A stretch of 64,000 nt of DNA from positions 2,250,397 through 2,314,396 of the forward strand of contig JALPQD010000076.1 in NCBI GenBank assembly GCA_023101885.1. The letters are read 5' to 3'. A program made the translations under genes and the position numbers. The DNA is from Typhlomys cinereus. Its lineage: Eukaryota; Chordata; Mammalia; Rodentia; Platacanthomyidae. Positions within the stretch are counted from its first letter, which is position 1. Each line of letters starts with the position of its first letter. Below the pieces are notes generated by a model. It was not told the origin of the DNA, did not search any database, and saw nothing but the letters and a program-made list of their open reading frames with translations. Shown here piece by piece: positions 63,606 through 64,000 of this stretch.

Positions 63606-63914
63606 GGTGTGTGTGTGTGTGTGTTGTGTGTGTGTGTGTGTGTGTGTGTGTGTCTGTCTGTCTGTCTGTCTGTCTGTGTGTATCAGATGGCAGTGTATGT
63701 CCCTTAGTCCTCAAGGTTGACTTCGGGAACCATACTGGATTGGTTCTATCTCCTTTTTGCTTCACTCTGGGATCTCCTAGGCTCTGCCCACCAGGGTCAG
63801 AAGTGAAGGTTGCTTGCTGTTTCTACTGGAGTTTTTATGTGGGGTCTGGGATCTGAACACAGGACTTTCTGCTTGTGAGGCAGAGTCTTAATCCCTGAGC
63901 CATCTCTCTAACCC
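63606..63914 (-). mobile_element. Type-B SINE with GT and CTGT tail
   Basis: (GT)n then (CTGT)n, tatcagatggcagtgtatgt, gcttcactctgggatctcc, and head gagccatctctctaaccc. No secure target duplication. Confidence 0.82.
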
Positions 63915-63929
63915 TTTTTGCAATTCTTG

Positions 63930-63978
63930 GGTCTCTTCCTCCCACTTCCCACAGGTATGCTGGGATTGCAGAGGCTTG
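63930..63978 (-). repeat. B1 fragment
   Basis: cctcccacttcccacaggta tgctgggattgcagaggctt resembles reverse B1. Confidence 0.45.
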
Positions 63979-64000
63979 GCTACTGGATCCATATTTTACG

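Overview
The window looks like vertebrate nuclear DNA, specifically a rodent genome, and almost all of it is intron. The evidence is a single spliced exon, dense SINE, LINE and LTR relics, dinucleotide microsatellites, and no long genuine reading frame. Rodent origin follows from tRNA-derived SINEs of the B2/B3/B4 type (head resembling GGCTGGAGAGGTGGCTCAG), 7SL-derived B1 fragments, ID-like elements and ORR1/MT-like MaLR LTRs. The youngest SINE family here is not the B2 I know from mouse or rat, so a dipodoid (jumping mouse or jerboa relative) is my best guess, held with low confidence.

The only coding sequence I can support is one 173-bp internal exon at 45249-45421 on the + strand. It encodes 57 residues plus a split codon, matching the phospholipid flippase ATP8A2 more closely than its paralogue ATP8A1 as I remember both. 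The window is therefore about 45 kb of upstream intron, this exon, and about 18.6 kb of downstream intron. ATP8A2 is known for very large introns.

Layout. 1-9 kb: LTR nested in LTR, MIR, an L1 3' end with an apparent 3' transduction, B4/B3 SINEs, and a possible class II ERV LTR. 9-16 kb: SINEs and more copies of one LTR family (called LTR-X here), including a doublet at 14.6-15.4 kb. 17-30 kb: B1, young type-A SINEs, a GAAA tract, a degenerate minisatellite and a SINE inserted in a SINE. 31-43 kb: L1 3' ends, MaLR/ERVL LTRs and quiet unique DNA. 45 kb: the exon. 46-52 kb: LTR, L1 and SINEs. 52.1-53.1 kb: about 925 bp of almost pure purine. 54-64 kb: ID, LTR, L1, young SINE, an 18-bp minisatellite and an ancient L1.

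There is no operon, CRISPR array, replicon or gene cluster. I found no undescribed biological system. The best leads are the candidate L1 3' transduction, the unfamiliar young SINE family, the long purine tract and the nested repeats. Repeat names come from memory of family consensus sequences and were not checked by a database search.
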